From assembly GCA_964371785.1 (NCBI GenBank), contig CAYJOL010000011.1:1-64000 (forward strand): a DNA stretch of 64,000 nt, written 5' to 3'. Under the pieces are notes generated by a model. The model did not search any database, was not told where the DNA came from, and was given only the letters and a program-made list of their open reading frames with translations. Source of the DNA: CAVQCT01 sp964371785 (GTDB lineage Bacteria; Zixibacteria; MSB-5A5; GN15; FEB-12). Shown one piece after another: positions 53,501 through 61,671 of this stretch; the stretch's first letter is position 1, and every line of letters starts with the position of its first letter. The translations under genes and the position numbers were made by a program.

Positions 53501-54007
53501 GTGAGCGAAGCAGATAGGAATTCGGAAACTTTCAAGTCCATCTTCCAGACTAACAAAGACCGGGTCTACAATTTCGCCCTCCGTATGCTCGATGATCCGG
53601 ACCGGGCGGCTGATATTACTCAGGATGTGTTCATCCGCTTCTTCGAAATGCTGCGTGACCAGCGTACGATCGATAACCCGGTCGCCTGGCTGATTGTCTC
53701 GGCTCGGAATCTGTGCTTGAACGCGCTCAGGACCTCGCGGATCACCCGACTGTTGAACGATCTCGATGAACCCGTCACGATAAACAGTGTCCCAGAGAGC
53801 GACCAAACCCGCCTGGTAAGACTTGCCTTGCGCGAACTGGAAGTCTCCGACCGAGAGATCCTCGTCTTGCGTGAGTACGAACGATTCTCCTATGACGATA
53901 TATCGAAGATGCTGAATATATCGATACCGGCCGTGCGCTCCCGTTTGTACAAAGCGCGGCTGGCGCTCCGCGGGAAATTTCTGTCACTTTCAATAACGAG
54001 GAACTGA
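53501..54007 (+). CDS. ECF-type sigma factor (RpoE-like)
   Basis: From GTG 53501, which has a GAGG site 6 bases upstream, the protein has 168 residues; GTG 53489 is the alternative. Region 2 ('DRVYNFALRMLDDPDRAADI', 'TQDVFIRFFEML') and region 4 ('LRELEVSDREILVLREYE', 'SYDDISKMLNISIPAVRSRL') are typical. The anti-sigma gene starts 2 bases after the stop. A secreted protein gene follows. It likely controls its own operon and envelope genes. Confidence 0.92.
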   Translation: MSEADRNSETFKSIFQTNKDRVYNFALRMLDDPDRAADITQDVFIRFFEMLRDQRTIDNPVAWLIVSARNLCLNALRTSRITRLLNDLDEPVTINSVPESDQTRLVRLALRELEVSDREILVLREYERFSYDDISKMLNISIPAVRSRLYKARLALRGKFLSLSITRN

Positions 54008-54009
54008 CC

Positions 54010-54477
54010 ATGGACTGCACATATTTTCAGGAACTGCTGTCGGCGATGAAGGACGGAGAATTGGGCAAAGACGAAGAACTCAAGCTGGCGGACCATTTGC
54101 GCGCGTGTCCCGCCTGCCGGAAATTCGCCACCGAACTCGCCGAGACATCGCAGATACTCACTCATTTCGAATCCGAGGCGATGCCCTCGGAGGTCGAGGA
54201 CCGGATCCTTAACGCCACCGTGAGGTCTCCGCGAGGACCGGTCGAACAGACGGGCTTCTGGCGCGGCACCTACGTTATTCCCAAGAAGCTCGCCTGGGCG
54301 ATAGCCGCGGTTCTGGCGCTGCTGATTATCAACAGCGGAGTGCAGATTATGCAAAGGGAAAAAGCTGAGCAACTGCCGGAAAGTATCCGCGGTACCCAAC
54401 CGGCTGTCCAGCACATTGTCCTGAGCGAGGCCGATGTAGTCTCAAGCTACAGCCGCTTGAATCCGGACAAGAACTAA
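54010..54477 (+). CDS. Membrane-anchored zinc-finger anti-sigma factor
   Basis: The 155 residues contain a zf-HC2-type site (Cys3, His29, Cys33 and Cys36, in 'DHLRACPACRKF') for binding the sigma factor, and one membrane segment ('KKLAWAIAAVLALLIINSGV', about 92-112). The remaining ~40 residues would be periplasmic. It is the partner of the sigma factor just upstream; signal-driven release is the likely control. Confidence 0.85.
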   Translation: MDCTYFQELLSAMKDGELGKDEELKLADHLRACPACRKFATELAETSQILTHFESEAMPSEVEDRILNATVRSPRGPVEQTGFWRGTYVIPKKLAWAIAAVLALLIINSGVQIMQREKAEQLPESIRGTQPAVQHIVLSEADVVSSYSRLNPDKN

Positions 54478-54495
54478 TTTCAGAGGAGAAAAGTC

Positions 54496-55476
54496 ATGCG
54501 TCGAATAATTGGTTTTATGTTGTACGCCGTGTTTCTGCTCATGGCCGGCGTTGTCTCCGCCACCGACTATTATATCAAACTGTCAGTCATGTCACCGGAC
54601 CAGCCAGACAGGTCGTTAGGCTCAGGCGGGTTCTACGTTAATGATGATGACTGCGGGCGAGTGATCCTCAAGTTCTTCGGCGACCCGAGCAACTTCAGCG
54701 TGTCATCGTACGGCACAAAACAGGGACCGATGAGACTGACAAAGGAGGAAAAGCGCTCCACCGCTCTCGGTCTGGTGGCGGATTTTTACCTGACCGCATC
54801 GGCGACTCCCGGCAACCAAATTCGCCTGCGTGGATCCCTCCTTACCTTTGTGCACAAACCGGGTACCGAGGAAGACCTGTTTCGCTATCACGACGACAAG
54901 CTAGAATTCACTCTTCCGAACGGGGGAGAGCTGCCGTATACGCTCGACCTCGGCAACGGTGAGACGGCCTATTTGAAAATCTCCGTGTCCACGTCGGATC
55001 AGGTTGTCTATGCCCCGAAGACCTATCATCATGTGGATTTCCACGGGCAATATGAGCTGACCAATACGACTACGGGTCAGGCAGAGGTTCAGGGAGGTTG
55101 CAATCTGGGAATTGTGACGGGCGACGATGGTAAAGGAAGTTGCTTTTATCACAGAGTATATCCAATGGGCAATGGCGATTCGCTTCTATATGTGGCGACC
55201 TTTGATATCTCCGATGTCTCGGTGGCGGACGACGGTAACGTCAGTTTCACGGTCAGCGTGATGCATATCTACGCCGTGAATCCGGACATGGTTACCGGCT
55301 TCCCGAACGAGATTAAATCGGAGAAGACCACCGGCAAGACCTTCGAGAGGAAGATCACGGCCCGTCCTAACGAAAGCACCCTGATCGAGATTCCTCAGGA
55401 CAAAGACAGCCAGCTGCCGTTCCAGTCGAGCGAGAAACTCACTCTGACCATGAAAGTCGCGACCACCAGGCAATAG
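54496..55476 (+). CDS. Secreted protein of unknown function in the ECF operon
   Basis: From ATG 54496 (AGAGGAGAAA site) the protein has 326 residues with a signal peptide (1-22, 'FMLYAVFLLMAGVVSATDY'). The mature part is beta-rich ('YYIKLSVMSPDQPDRSLGSG', 'CGRVILKFFGDPSNFSVSSY') without a recognised domain. Two cysteines, in 'GGCNLGIVTGDDGKGSCFYH', might form a disulfide. It follows the anti-sigma gene by 18 bases, so it is probably expressed with it, as target or signal-related protein. Confidence 0.65.
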   Translation: MRRIIGFMLYAVFLLMAGVVSATDYYIKLSVMSPDQPDRSLGSGGFYVNDDDCGRVILKFFGDPSNFSVSSYGTKQGPMRLTKEEKRSTALGLVADFYLTASATPGNQIRLRGSLLTFVHKPGTEEDLFRYHDDKLEFTLPNGGELPYTLDLGNGETAYLKISVSTSDQVVYAPKTYHHVDFHGQYELTNTTTGQAEVQGGCNLGIVTGDDGKGSCFYHRVYPMGNGDSLLYVATFDISDVSVADDGNVSFTVSVMHIYAVNPDMVTGFPNEIKSEKTTGKTFERKITARPNESTLIEIPQDKDSQLPFQSSEKLTLTMKVATTRQ

Positions 55477-55969
55477 CTGAAACGCTCCACAGAATGGCTC
55501 CGTATTTATGCGGTCAGGAATTCTTTCCTGACGGCATATCAATTGTGTGCTCTATCTATCACCCGTGCTGAGGATGGCTACAAAAGTCCCCGGTGCACTC
55601 CTCTCATTCCGACAGTCTGCTGACGCATTCAGCACACGAGCAGTGGGCATTGAGTAGTGACATTTTTCCGTACGTTCCCTGGCTATACCGCAATCCCGTC
55701 ATATTTCAATGACTTATGAATTGAGCCATCGGCCGAACGCGGATTGAACATACTCAATAACCTTGTCCATATTCCGCTACGAAACAGTCCGCGCACGTAA
55801 AAGTGCAGGTTCTTGTCTATAATGACTAAAGTCACGTGCGGCGGTTCCGATGCAAAGTATTAACGCAAAACTCCAGCCTCACGCACGACATGCGGATTTC
55901 GGTGCAGATAAAGTGGGGATGAAATTTAGAAACACCGTCATAGTCGGATTCATTAGAAGGAGATAAACA
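55477..55969. other. Gene-free stretch before the porin operon
   Basis: No gene is supported in about 490 bases. It holds the GTCAGGAA hairpin (55513-55532), a TATAAT word at 55818-55823 that could be the -10 of the porin operon (no good -35), and the AGAAGGAGAT ribosome binding site of the next gene. Confidence 0.5.
55513..55532. repeat. GTCAGGAA...TTCCTGAC hairpin repeat, copy 1
   Basis: An 8-base-pair stem (55513-55520 with 55525-55532) with a 4-base loop. A near-identical hairpin, with an extended stem, lies at 59748-59773. Other GTCAGG-core hairpins are at 33624 and 35399. It follows the stop of the 54496 gene by 36 bases and could also slow transcription. Confidence 0.6.
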
Positions 55970-57295
55970 TTGAAAAACGTTCGAATCTGGACCAGACTGG
56001 GCTGCGTCGTACTCGGCCTAGTATTGACTCTGTGTCAGCCGGGATCGGCGACAACGAACACATCGGATGAGAAGAACCTGCTGGATTTGTCTCTTGAAGA
56101 AATTCTCGGCATGGATTTTTCCGCCAACGAGGCAAAAGATGGAATTACCATGTACGGTTACATGAGTTCGCGGCTGGAAAAGGTGTACGGTGAACTGTCC
56201 GTCGTAAACGGCCAGACCGTCAGAACCAACACCCCGCAAGAATGGAGCCTTCCGTACTTCAACCTGTTCTTCAGGGCAACTCCGGGCAAGAATTTTGAGA
56301 CTTTCGTCAACCTGGCCACCGAGGATCTGGAAGTGCGGAATATGTGGGGGAATATCAGATTAAAAGACGCCCTGCAAGTCAAGGTCGGAAAGATTTACCG
56401 TCCTTTCGATCTGTTCAATGAGAAGCTTGACGAAGTGCCGACCTATCTGGGAATTGAACCGCCCGAGCTGTTTGACGCCGACCACTTGCTCGTTCCCAGG
56501 TTGACATCGTTCGTCCTGCATGGTGACATCGCCACGCCGAAAGCCACCTATTCTTATAGCTTGTGCACTGACAACGGCGAGAATGGTCCGTCCGAAGACG
56601 TGACACCGCTGGGTTGGGACGTTCGCGCCAAAATCCACCAGAAGGCAGTAGTCGGATTATCCGGTTACTTCTCAAATCTGGGCGAAGCCGGTGTGAGTTC
56701 CGATGTAGCCGTTGGCGACGGATCGCCTTCAGGCGGCGCTATGCCGTGGGTGTCATCCGACAAGTACACCGTTTACGGTGGATTCACCGAAGTTCAGATA
56801 AAGAATTGGCTGATCAAAGCCGCTTATTACCAGGCCGACCACAAAGTGGTACGTGACCCCGCGAGCGTCTTGGCCGTGGCTAACAGCACCGACCTGAACA
56901 CCCACCAGAGAGAAAATTTCTTTGGCGATCAGGCTGGTCTGGCCACCGACGCTTTGACCGAAGCGGACGTTGTGCAGAATGCGAACTATACCGTGACCAC
57001 GGGATACGTCCAATTGGGCTATTTCATCTATACTCAACACGGGACGTTCGGTCCGTACGCGTTTCTCGACTGGATGAACCAACCCGAGACCATTCAGAAG
57101 AAGACCTATGGTGGGGACAATGAGTCGGGTCTGGCCGATGATGGAAAGTTCGTGAAGTACACGCTGGGTCTCTCCTATAAGCCGGTTGACCGTGTTGCGA
57201 TCAAGTTGGATCATAGCGCTCATTACCAGAAGTTCAACGGCAAGACGGAAAGTTATCCGGAATTCAGACTGGATTTTTCTTACCTGTTCAAATAA
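55970..57295 (+). CDS. Outer-membrane porin-like beta-barrel protein
   Basis: The start is TTG 55970 with an excellent AAGGAG site 7 bases upstream, giving 441 residues. Signal peptide about 1-27 ('LGCVVLGLVLTLCQPGSATT'). Alternating hydrophobic strands follow ('YFNLFFRATPGKNFETFVNL', 'LQVKVGKIYRPFDLFNE', 'VGLSGYFSNLGEAGVSS') and the last strand ends 'YPEFRLDFSYLFK' with aromatic Phe near the end, typical for outer-membrane barrels. It resembles phosphate/carboxylate porins (OprO/P type). It heads an operon with a YfiR-like protein and a chemoreceptor. Confidence 0.8.
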   Translation: MKNVRIWTRLGCVVLGLVLTLCQPGSATTNTSDEKNLLDLSLEEILGMDFSANEAKDGITMYGYMSSRLEKVYGELSVVNGQTVRTNTPQEWSLPYFNLFFRATPGKNFETFVNLATEDLEVRNMWGNIRLKDALQVKVGKIYRPFDLFNEKLDEVPTYLGIEPPELFDADHLLVPRLTSFVLHGDIATPKATYSYSLCTDNGENGPSEDVTPLGWDVRAKIHQKAVVGLSGYFSNLGEAGVSSDVAVGDGSPSGGAMPWVSSDKYTVYGGFTEVQIKNWLIKAAYYQADHKVVRDPASVLAVANSTDLNTHQRENFFGDQAGLATDALTEADVVQNANYTVTTGYVQLGYFIYTQHGTFGPYAFLDWMNQPETIQKKTYGGDNESGLADDGKFVKYTLGLSYKPVDRVAIKLDHSAHYQKFNGKTESYPEFRLDFSYLFK

Positions 57296-57329
57296 ACGGG
57301 TGAGCATTTTTGACTGTAGCAGGTTTCAA

Positions 57330-57360
57330 GCAGGGCCGATTCGATATAGAGCGGCCCTGC
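57330..57360 (+). terminator. Hairpin between porin and YfiR-like genes
   Basis: A 9-base-pair stem (57330-57338 with 57352-57360) with a 13-base loop and no U run. It may be a partial terminator or an RNA-stability element that reduces downstream expression relative to the porin. Confidence 0.4.
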
Positions 57361-57420
57361 CATTTGGTAACATCAGGTGGCGCTGGCAAAGCGTTGCCGG
57401 TACTAAGGCAAGGACACTTT

Positions 57421-57942
57421 ATGAAGAATCATATGACTGGCATTTTCAAGATACTGGCGGGCGTGGTTATGATGCTTGCCATCGGCTCGTTCAGCTTTGC
57501 CAAGGACGCGCCGCCCGACGTAGCATCGGCCCTGATTGTCAAGCTGTTGGCCATGGAAAAGAACCTGGCCGCCGGTTCCGAGATCAGCATTCATGTTATC
57601 GGTTCTCCTGCGTTGGCCGAAGCGTTCACCAAAGCTGTGGGCATTCAAATCGGTTCAGCCAAGCTCGCCAAGGTCACGGCTGACGACAACCTTCCCGCCT
57701 ACAAGCCGTCGGTAGTCTGTCTTGCCGATGCCTCGAAGGCCGCGATGGTCACTGAATATACGCGACGCGAGAAAGTGGCCAGTGTGACCTCCTCGCCGCA
57801 GGCAGTGGAAGCCGGGATATCCCTTGGCGTAGGTGTGGGCGACGACGGCAAGCCGGAAGTTCTCCTCAACGTAGCCGCATCCACCGCCGAAGGATTAAAC
57901 TGGAACCCGGCGGTTCTGAAAATGGCAAAGACGGTTAAATAA
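57421..57942 (+). CDS. YfiR-like (DUF4154) periplasmic protein
   Basis: From ATG 57421 (AAGGACA site) the protein has 173 residues with a signal peptide ('FKILAGVVMMLAIGSFSFAK'). The pattern 'ASALIVKLLAMEKNL', then 'GSEISIHVIGSPALAEAFTK' and 'SSPQAVEAGISLGVGVGDDG' matches DUF4154, whose best known member YfiR is a periplasmic repressor of a diguanylate cyclase. Here the neighbour downstream is a chemoreceptor, so it may bind a ligand or the receptor's periplasmic part. Extension upstream to 57310 has no binding site. Confidence 0.65.
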   Translation: MKNHMTGIFKILAGVVMMLAIGSFSFAKDAPPDVASALIVKLLAMEKNLAAGSEISIHVIGSPALAEAFTKAVGIQIGSAKLAKVTADDNLPAYKPSVVCLADASKAAMVTEYTRREKVASVTSSPQAVEAGISLGVGVGDDGKPEVLLNVAASTAEGLNWNPAVLKMAKTVK

Positions 57943-58008
57943 AGGCGGCAGCCGATCAGCCCGGGCACTGATTGGAACGCTACAGGTCGAACAGGCAGGA
58001 GGTCTTCA

Positions 58009-59685
58009 ATGAGCATAAGGAATTTGTCGATACGCTTCAAGATAGTCAGCCTAATCACGATTATAGGCCTGGTACTCGGTTTCCAACTTGGAGTCATTGC
58101 CCCGCGCCAGGCGAAGAACCTCGGCCAGGATGTGCTGCAGGATCAGGCAACCTATGTGGCGAGATTGCTGGCCGATAATTTGTCACTGGGGCTTCAGATG
58201 CTCTCAATGGACGAAGGCGCCGCGCTCGACCAGACGCTTGAATCAATCAAGAATGATGGCGGAGACAGGGCAACGATTGAGGGGATCTGGATCTACGGAG
58301 CAAATCTAGAACCGATCAAAAATTGGAGTCGGACCGGTACGTTGAAGTCCGCCCTTGCGCCGACCAAAAAACTGGTGGTGCAGGACCAGGCAAATGTAAT
58401 TCAGACCTGGTTGCCGATCAACGATTCCGAAGCGCACTTGCTCGGATATGTGGAAGTAGATTTCTCCAAGCAGTTCTTACAACAGCGGGCAAGCAGCAAC
58501 TCTTTGATGGCCCTGCTTATTGCCCTGGTTTCCATCGCGGGAACGCTGTGGCTGGGCATCCATCTGGGTAACCGCATCGGCCGGCCGATCGCCCAGCTTC
58601 TGGATATCGCACAGGCCGTGTCGGTCGGCGATATCAAGCAGACAGTCAACATCAAGTCGAACGACGAAGTCGGGGCGCTGGCGGAGTCGTTCCGCAGGCT
58701 TATCGATTATATGAAGAGTCTGGCCGATGCCTCCGAACGGATGGCCGCCAATGATCTCACGGTTAACGTCCAGCCGAAATCCGACAAGGACGTGCTCGGC
58801 AATTCATTCAAAAGCATGACCGCCAATTTGAGCGCCATGATACGTCAGCTCAGCGCCGATGCCCGTGAACTGGCGTCATCCGCCACCGAGATCGCCTCGT
58901 CGTCCGAGCAGATGTCCAAGGGCGCGAAGAATCAGGCCGATCAGGTCAATCAAGTCTCGACCGCGGTGGAAGAAATGACCTCCACTATTCTGGAGTCCTC
59001 CAAAAACGCGGGCGAGGCCAGCGTTACCGCCAAAGGCGCCGCCGACACCGCTATCTCCGGCGGACGAATCGTGAACGACACCATTCAGGGGATGCAGAAC
59101 ATCGCCAAAGTGGTTCGTCAGTCCGCGGAGTCTATCACCAAACTGGCCAGCGCCGCCGATCAGATAGGCGAGATAATCGGCGTGATCGATGATATCGCCG
59201 ATCAGACCAATCTCCTGGCCTTGAACGCCGCGATCGAGGCGGCCCGGGCCGGCGAGCAGGGACGCGGATTCGCAGTCGTGGCCGACGAGGTCCGCAAGCT
59301 GGCCGAGCGGACCAGCAAAGCCACCGGTGAAATCACCGAAATGATCAAAGGGATTCAGAAACAGACGGATGATGCTGTGCATGGCATGAATGCCGGAATC
59401 CAGGAAGTGGACAAAGGCGGCGAGTCGGCGGACAAGGCCGGCAGCAGCCTGAACGAGATCGTAGCCATGGCCCAGCGGGTGACCGATATGATTGGTCAGA
59501 TAGCCTCGGCCGCCGAGGAGCAGTCGTCAGCCGCCGAGCAGATATCCAAGAATATCGAGCATATCAGTTCCGTGACGCGCGAAACCGCCAATGGTGCGCG
59601 GCAATCGGCCGCGACCGCCGAGGAACTGAACCGCCAGGCCGACCGGTTGCAACAGATGGTCGCTCAGTTCAAGATCCACCAGTAG
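58009..59685 (+). CDS. Methyl-accepting chemotaxis protein
   Basis: The 558 residues have a membrane segment at 10-32, a periplasmic domain to about 160, a second segment (162-184, 'LMALLIALVSIAGTLWLGIH'), a HAMP domain (185-250) and a long coiled-coil signalling domain. The conserved hairpin tip 'AAIEAARAGEQGRGFAVVAD' is near 405-425. An AGGAGG site precedes the ATG. It has no C-terminal CheR/CheB pentapeptide that I recognise. No other che genes lie in the window. With the upstream porin and YfiR-like genes it may form a nutrient-sensing set. Confidence 0.93.
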   Translation: MSIRNLSIRFKIVSLITIIGLVLGFQLGVIAPRQAKNLGQDVLQDQATYVARLLADNLSLGLQMLSMDEGAALDQTLESIKNDGGDRATIEGIWIYGANLEPIKNWSRTGTLKSALAPTKKLVVQDQANVIQTWLPINDSEAHLLGYVEVDFSKQFLQQRASSNSLMALLIALVSIAGTLWLGIHLGNRIGRPIAQLLDIAQAVSVGDIKQTVNIKSNDEVGALAESFRRLIDYMKSLADASERMAANDLTVNVQPKSDKDVLGNSFKSMTANLSAMIRQLSADARELASSATEIASSSEQMSKGAKNQADQVNQVSTAVEEMTSTILESSKNAGEASVTAKGAADTAISGGRIVNDTIQGMQNIAKVVRQSAESITKLASAADQIGEIIGVIDDIADQTNLLALNAAIEAARAGEQGRGFAVVADEVRKLAERTSKATGEITEMIKGIQKQTDDAVHGMNAGIQEVDKGGESADKAGSSLNEIVAMAQRVTDMIGQIASAAEEQSSAAEQISKNIEHISSVTRETANGARQSAATAEELNRQADRLQQMVAQFKIHQ

Positions 59686-59747
59686 CATTGCCCCCGGCTC
59701 TCCACCCTCCGGGTGGGAAGGCGACCGCGGGCAAAGAATTCGAACGC

Positions 59748-59773
59748 GCCGTCAGGAATCATTTCCTGACGGC
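59748..59773. repeat. GTCAGGAA...TTCCTGAC hairpin repeat, copy 2
   Basis: An 11-base-pair stem (59748-59758 with 59763-59773) with a 4-base loop, closely similar to the hairpin at 55513-55532. It lies beyond the stop of the chemoreceptor gene (59685). Confidence 0.65.
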
Positions 59774-59835
59774 TCTCCTGTTTCCATGGTCTTACGTAGA
59801 TCCCCGCCCTCCCAGAGCCGGCCATCCGATCTTTT

Positions 59836-60049
59836 GTAGGGACGCATCTTCTTAGAGGCGGCCATCCAGCATGCCGGTAGGCATGCCTTCGTATATAGCG
59901 CGAACGGGGCTACGGACAAGGGCAGGCTCGAAGACGAATCCTGCCCTACGGGGAGCCGGCCATTCGGTCTTGTGTGCGTCAACGACACGCACCGGGCTAC
60001 AGTCTTGTGTAGGGACGCATCTTCTTAGAGGCGGCCATCCAGCATGCCG
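59836..60049. repeat. Pair of 41-base direct repeats with nested inverted repeat
   Basis: The 41-base word from 59836 to 59876 (starting GTAGGGACGCATCTTC) recurs at 60009-60049, 173 bases apart. Each copy is followed by a GGCATGCC palindrome. Between them lies an inverted repeat, GGGCAGG (from about 59919) with CCTGCCC (from about 59940). Confidence 0.75.
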
Positions 60050-60071
60050 AAAGGCATGCCGTCTTTAATTA

Positions 60072-60170
60072 CCCTCACCCTACCCTCTCCCAGAGGGAGA
60101 GGGAAATAAGAGATAACGGCACGAATTCTTCCTCCCCTCTCTCTGTGGGAGAGGGGCCGGGGGGTGAGGG
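60072..60170. repeat. 99-base element with CCCTCACCC ends
   Basis: Outer ends CCCTCACCC (60072-60080) and GGGTGAGGG (60162-60170) are perfect inverted repeats. Inside are two hairpins (60083-60091 with 60095-60103; 60134-60141 with 60149-60156) built from CCCTCTC. It resembles the CCCTCACCC/CCCTCTCCC intergenic repeats known from many bacteria. Confidence 0.7.
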
Positions 60171-60313
60171 CGCGTAGGGGTGAGGGTGTGCAGCCCGCGT
60201 ATATCGATACCCTTGGGTGTTGACACCGTGTCCCCGGAATGTGATGTTCGCCCTCTTGCCACCGCCCGGGACATCGCCTATCTTACCCTGAAACCTAATC
60301 GAAAGGACGCCGC

Positions 60314-60925
60314 GTGGTAGACATACAGCTCGCCATGACCCATCTGGGCAAATCAGACAAAATCATGCGCAAAATCATCCGGCAGGTCGGCCCGCTTGAA
60401 CCGCGCAAATCCGGCGGCGGTTTCCCGGTGCTGGCCAAGTCGATCGTCAGCCAGCAGCTCTCGGTCAAGGCCGCGAGCACCATCCTGGGCCGAATCCTCG
60501 CGCTCATCCCCGGCGGCAAATTGACGCCGCAATCAGTGCTGGCCGTCCCGCATGCCAAACTCACTTCTTGCGGCCTCTCCGGTCCCAAAGCGCGTTACCT
60601 GCTCGGCCTGGCCGAAGCGGTGGATTCCGGGGAGCTGTCTTTTCGGTCTATCGCCAAGCTCTCCGATGAAAACGCGCTGGAGAAACTGACCGCCGTCAAG
60701 GGGATCGGCCGATGGACCGCCGAGATGTACCTGATGTTCTCGCTGAACCGCCCCGATATCTTCCCGGTGGGCGACGGCGGGATCCGCGCCGCCATGTGCC
60801 GCCACTACGAGATCGAGCGCGATGACTACCCCAGCGAAGCTCCGGAGATTGCCGAAGCCTGGCGGCCGTACCGGTCGATCGCTTGCCTCTACCTCTGGGC
60901 GCACAAGGACAACACACCCGTTTAG
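60314..60925 (+). CDS. DNA-3-methyladenine glycosylase II-like (HhH-GPD)
   Basis: The 203 residues start with GTG 60314 (AAAGGA site). The helix-hairpin-helix 'LTAVKGIGRWTAEMYLMF' (about 133-150) is followed by the catalytic Asp in 'IFPVGDGGIRAAMCRHY' (about 160). 'VLAKSIVSQQLSVKAASTIL' is a further HhH-GPD landmark. It lacks the AlkA N-terminal domain and the C-terminal Fe-S motif of Nth/MutY, so it fits the short AlkA/Mag-type enzymes that remove alkylated bases. It marks the boundary between the core genes and the accessory block. Confidence 0.88.
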   Translation: MVDIQLAMTHLGKSDKIMRKIIRQVGPLEPRKSGGGFPVLAKSIVSQQLSVKAASTILGRILALIPGGKLTPQSVLAVPHAKLTSCGLSGPKARYLLGLAEAVDSGELSFRSIAKLSDENALEKLTAVKGIGRWTAEMYLMFSLNRPDIFPVGDGGIRAAMCRHYEIERDDYPSEAPEIAEAWRPYRSIACLYLWAHKDNTPV

Positions 60926-60941
60926 CCTTTCGAATCCAAGC

Positions 60942-60969
60942 TTGACAGGTTTGTCGACTATTGTATATT
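60942..60969 (+). promoter_or_regulatory. Sigma-70-type promoter of the accessory block
   Basis: TTGACA (60942-60947) and TATATT (60964-60969) are spaced by 16 bases, right after the glycosylase stop (60925). A leader of about 185 bases would follow before the start at 61162. The leader holds a 14-codon frame (61103-61144, 'MEPKENRLTYLNP') without a clear binding site. Confidence 0.6.
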
Positions 60970-61161
60970 GGGTTAACGAGGGACGGCTACCGGATTTCAA
61001 CTTTTGTAACGCACACGCAGGCGTCCCAGGAGGAAAGAAAACTCGTGTGACTTGAGAACAACGAATTTCTGTGTCGACGCAGATTGAACAGAAGTTGACT
61101 CCATGGAGCCAAAGGAAAATCGACTGACTTATCTTAATCCGTAGAGATGAAGGAGGAAATA

Positions 61162-61659
61162 GTGCCGGTTAACTACAGAATCAGCATAGCGAGAGGAGAT
61201 TACCGCTTTGAAGCAGAGGGTGATAAGAGATTTGTCCTCGACATGCTGGCGAAATATTGGACTGGCGCAGACCCAACGCCAAATAGTGTGCCACCTACTT
61301 CGCCAAAAGCAAAGCCCTTACAGGCTCAACCCTCAAACCTATCTTCTGGTAAGAAGCTTTCGATTGGAGAGTTCATTAGACAGCTCGGTCTCAAGAAGCA
61401 CACTGATATGGTACTCGCATTTGGATATTACCTTGAAAAGATGTCTGGTCTCGCGTCGTTCACGCCTGCAGATATCAATGGATGCTATTACGACGCCAAA
61501 CTTGAAAGCTCAAATACAAGCCAAATGATCATTCAGAATATAAAGGGTGGAAGAATGATGAGTGCAAAGAAAGGGGTTGGTAAAGATAAGAAGGCATACG
61601 TTTTGACGCGGTCTGGTGAGGAATTCATTGAGAAACAGCCCGCCAAGCCGGCAAAGTAG
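61162..61659 (+). CDS. Winged-helix-like protein of unknown function
   Basis: GTG 61162 has a perfect AAGGAGG site (61150-61156), giving 165 residues; an ATG at 61147 in frame would place that site inside the gene. The N-terminal ~35 residues ('VNYRISIARGDYRFEAEGDK') look like a small beta-strand domain. Residues about 65-160 ('GEFIRQLGLKKHTDMVLAFG', 'SFTPADINGCYYDAK', 'KKAYVLTRSGEEFIEK') suggest a winged-helix DNA- or partner-binding fold. It is AT-richer than the core genes and lies 12 bases before a HEPN-type gene, so it could be its regulator or antitoxin. No exact family recognised. Confidence 0.55.
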   Translation: MPVNYRISIARGDYRFEAEGDKRFVLDMLAKYWTGADPTPNSVPPTSPKAKPLQAQPSNLSSGKKLSIGEFIRQLGLKKHTDMVLAFGYYLEKMSGLASFTPADINGCYYDAKLESSNTSQMIIQNIKGGRMMSAKKGVGKDKKAYVLTRSGEEFIEKQPAKPAK

Positions 61660-61671
61660 TGAGGAAGTTGC

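Larger units (their letters stand above)
59686..60313. other. Repeat-rich intergenic region
   Basis: No gene is supported in these 628 bases. It consists of short repeats: a GTCAGGAA hairpin (59748-59773), a near-identical 41-base direct repeat (59836-59876 and 60009-60049), a GGGCAGG...CCTGCCC inverted repeat between them, and a 99-base element with CCCTCACCC/GGGTGAGGG ends (60072-60170). Separate entries give details. Confidence 0.7.

Noticed and set aside
55800..55825. Flagellar-type (sigma-28) promoter before the porin-chemoreceptor operon
   Set aside because: TAAA and an ATAA word occur, but with the wrong spacing and several mismatches. Only the TATAAT word is kept as a weak -10 candidate.
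59836..60049. Two 41-base direct repeats as a minimal CRISPR
   Set aside because: Only two copies, 173 bases apart, the gap contains another inverted repeat, and no cas gene is present.
61103..61144. 14-codon frame just upstream of the winged-helix-like gene
   Set aside because: No ribosome binding site of its own and no conservation data. It is mentioned as part of the leader only.
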